Shown piece after piece: positions 63,050-64,000 of a stretch of DNA of 64,000 nucleotides; position 1 is the stretch's first letter; the number at the start of each line of letters is the position of its first letter. The DNA lies in the NCBI GenBank assembly GCA_002449845.1, contig DJXW01000034.1:135431-199430 (forward strand), read 5' to 3'. The stretch comes from Prevotella sp. UBA6994. Its GTDB lineage: Bacteria; Bacteroidota; Bacteroidia; Bacteroidales; Bacteroidaceae. The notes below the pieces were generated by a model. That model saw only the letters and a program-made list of their open reading frames with translations, searched no databases and was not told the origin of the DNA. A program made the translations under genes and the position numbers.

Positions 63050-63775
63050 ATGAAAAAGAACGTGATTTTACTGCTTGCATTTTTGCTCGCACTGAATGTA
63101 AATATTGCTGATGCCCAATCAAAGAGACATCATCAAGCAACGACGAATCAAGTGGAACAGGTTACTCAACAGGCTGATAGCATCGCTTCAGCAGCAGTTT
63201 CTAATGCCCGACAAAAAGCAAATGAGGCAATGGAGGCTGCCGTGAAAGCACAGGCATTGGCTGACGAACTTGTGGCAAAGGCCGACTCTATGGAAGATGG
63301 CATTGAGGCATTTTCTGATACGATTAACGGGATAACCCAAACGCAAACAACATCTATTGATGACTGGAATCCTGATCATTATGATGATCCTTTCTCATGG
63401 CTAAGGACTCTCACCAATACGACTGGCGGCATCATCCTTGCTCTTTTCATATTGTTGGCTATCTTCTTGTTTATCCTTCTCCCATTTATTATCTTTGCCC
63501 TTCTTCTTCGATTCATCATCAAGCGTCACAACGACCGTGTAACGTTGGCAGAGAAGGCAATGGATACAGGACAACCTATTCCTGACGAGATTATGAGCAT
63601 AGACAAGCAAAGCGAAGGATATATGTGGAATCGTGGTATTCGCAATGTGGCTATCGGCTTGGGAATCATGTTGATGTTCTGGATATGGAATGCTGATACG
63701 CTTATCGGCATTGGCGCTCTGATATTCTGCTACGGTGTAGGACAAATGATTATATCAAAAACAAATAAGAAGTAG
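63050..63775 (+). CDS. DUF6249-like membrane protein
   Basis: A 241-residue protein with a signal peptide or first helix (1-22, ADA-QS). An Ala/Gln/Lys-rich coiled-coil stretch follows (about 30-85), then a hydrophobic segment (TGGIILALFILLAIFLFILL at about 125-144, extending to about 158). A cytosolic loop (RHNDRVTLAEKAMDTGQPIP) and two further helices at the end come next. The loop plus terminal helices resemble DUF6249. Function unknown. It is separated by 109 bp from the PL26-like gene, a gap holding only short CTCAGAGTTCTCGG-type repeats. Confidence 0.75.
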   Translation: MKKNVILLLAFLLALNVNIADAQSKRHHQATTNQVEQVTQQADSIASAAVSNARQKANEAMEAAVKAQALADELVAKADSMEDGIEAFSDTINGITQTQTTSIDDWNPDHYDDPFSWLRTLTNTTGGIILALFILLAIFLFILLPFIIFALLLRFIIKRHNDRVTLAEKAMDTGQPIPDEIMSIDKQSEGYMWNRGIRNVAIGLGIMLMFWIWNADTLIGIGALIFCYGVGQMIISKTNKK

Positions 63776-63780
63776 GAAGA

Positions 63781-63875
63781 AGGAATGAGGAAGGTGGAAG
63801 TAGTGCGCAAAGCGCAGTGATAGAAGTAAGAAGGAGGAATGAGGAAGGTGGATGTGGTGCGCAATGCGCAGTGAT
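63781..63875. repeat. Two 41-bp direct repeats with internal TGCGCA palindromes
   Basis: 63781-63821 and 63835-63875 share AGGAATGAGGAAGGTGGA(A/T)G followed by GTGCGCAA(A/T)GCGCAGTGAT, at 38 of 41 positions. The rest of the sequence to the window end shows no recognisable gene. Confidence 0.65.
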
Positions 63876-64000
63876 GAAGTCTCAAGTAGGATGTACTTCA
63901 TACATCAATCCCTCATCCTCGCTGTAAGCGAAACACTTCTTCCATCGTAATTCAACCTTCAACCATCGAAAAAATGTCTTCAGAAGATCTCTCTCTCGTT

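Noticed and set aside
1..64000. Insertion sequences, prophage, tRNA or rRNA genes
   Set aside because: No transposase, integrase or phage structural motifs and no cloverleaf or rRNA-like segments were recognised by eye. A tRNA search tool was not available.

Overview
The window looks like chromosomal DNA of a gut or rumen Bacteroidales bacterium, most probably a member of the Prevotellaceae. Signs of this are a SusC/SusD pair, a short (290-residue) Bacteroidetes-type primary sigma factor, DUF5686, DUF5687 and DUF6249 family proteins, type IX secretion (T9SS) style C-terminal tails, a T9SS Plug homologue, and many TAnnTTTG-type -7 promoter elements just upstream of genes. This lineage is inferred from gene families; no rRNA or tRNA gene was recognised. 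Several gene starts were moved downstream of the longest open frame to the methionine that begins a signal peptide or the conserved domain.

Layout. 1-600 is non-coding and holds a 271-bp element with 38-bp near-perfect inverted ends and a separate 24-bp perfect palindrome. 600-7250 (minus strand) carries a free-standing secreted dockerin protein, a GH97 glycosidase, a large GH5-GH43 hemicellulase and an Sfp-type phosphopantetheinyl transferase. After a second inverted-repeat element, 7759-12862 (plus) is a SusC/SusD pair.

12993-25633 (minus) is the most unusual region. It reads in transcription order: a membrane-anchored sensor fusing a PP2C/SpoIIE phosphatase to an RsbW-like kinase, a STAS anti-sigma antagonist, an outer-membrane beta-barrel, a C-A-T-C-A-T-R non-ribosomal peptide synthetase, and a MATE exporter. 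This can be read as a signalling-controlled factory for a reductively released dipeptide, probably an aldehyde, with a possible inner- and outer-membrane export route. The distant PPTase may supply its cofactor.

25699-28612 is a pectin pair (GH28, PL22). 28742-32474 has umuDC, an unknown lipoprotein, greA and a higBA-type toxin-antitoxin pair. 33197-51107 (minus) is largely housekeeping: a T9SS-tailed secreted protein, an AspT/YidE-type transporter, addAB-like recombination genes, DUF5686, rpoD, kdsB, DUF5687, a LolA-like protein and ftsK. 51211-54386 (plus) is an exonuclease, an RlmI-like methyltransferase and tilS. 54454-58251 (minus) is an RsmF-like methyltransferase, thyA, and one continuous frame joining dihydrofolate reductase to a secreted T9SS Plug protein. 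58347-62940 (plus) is a rhamnogalacturonan pair (GH105, PL26-like), followed by a DUF6249 membrane protein and short direct repeats.

Two related intergenic repeats of about 360 bp, with 21-22-bp tandem units, lie at about 32.6 and 44.3 kb. No transposase, CRISPR array or prophage was seen.
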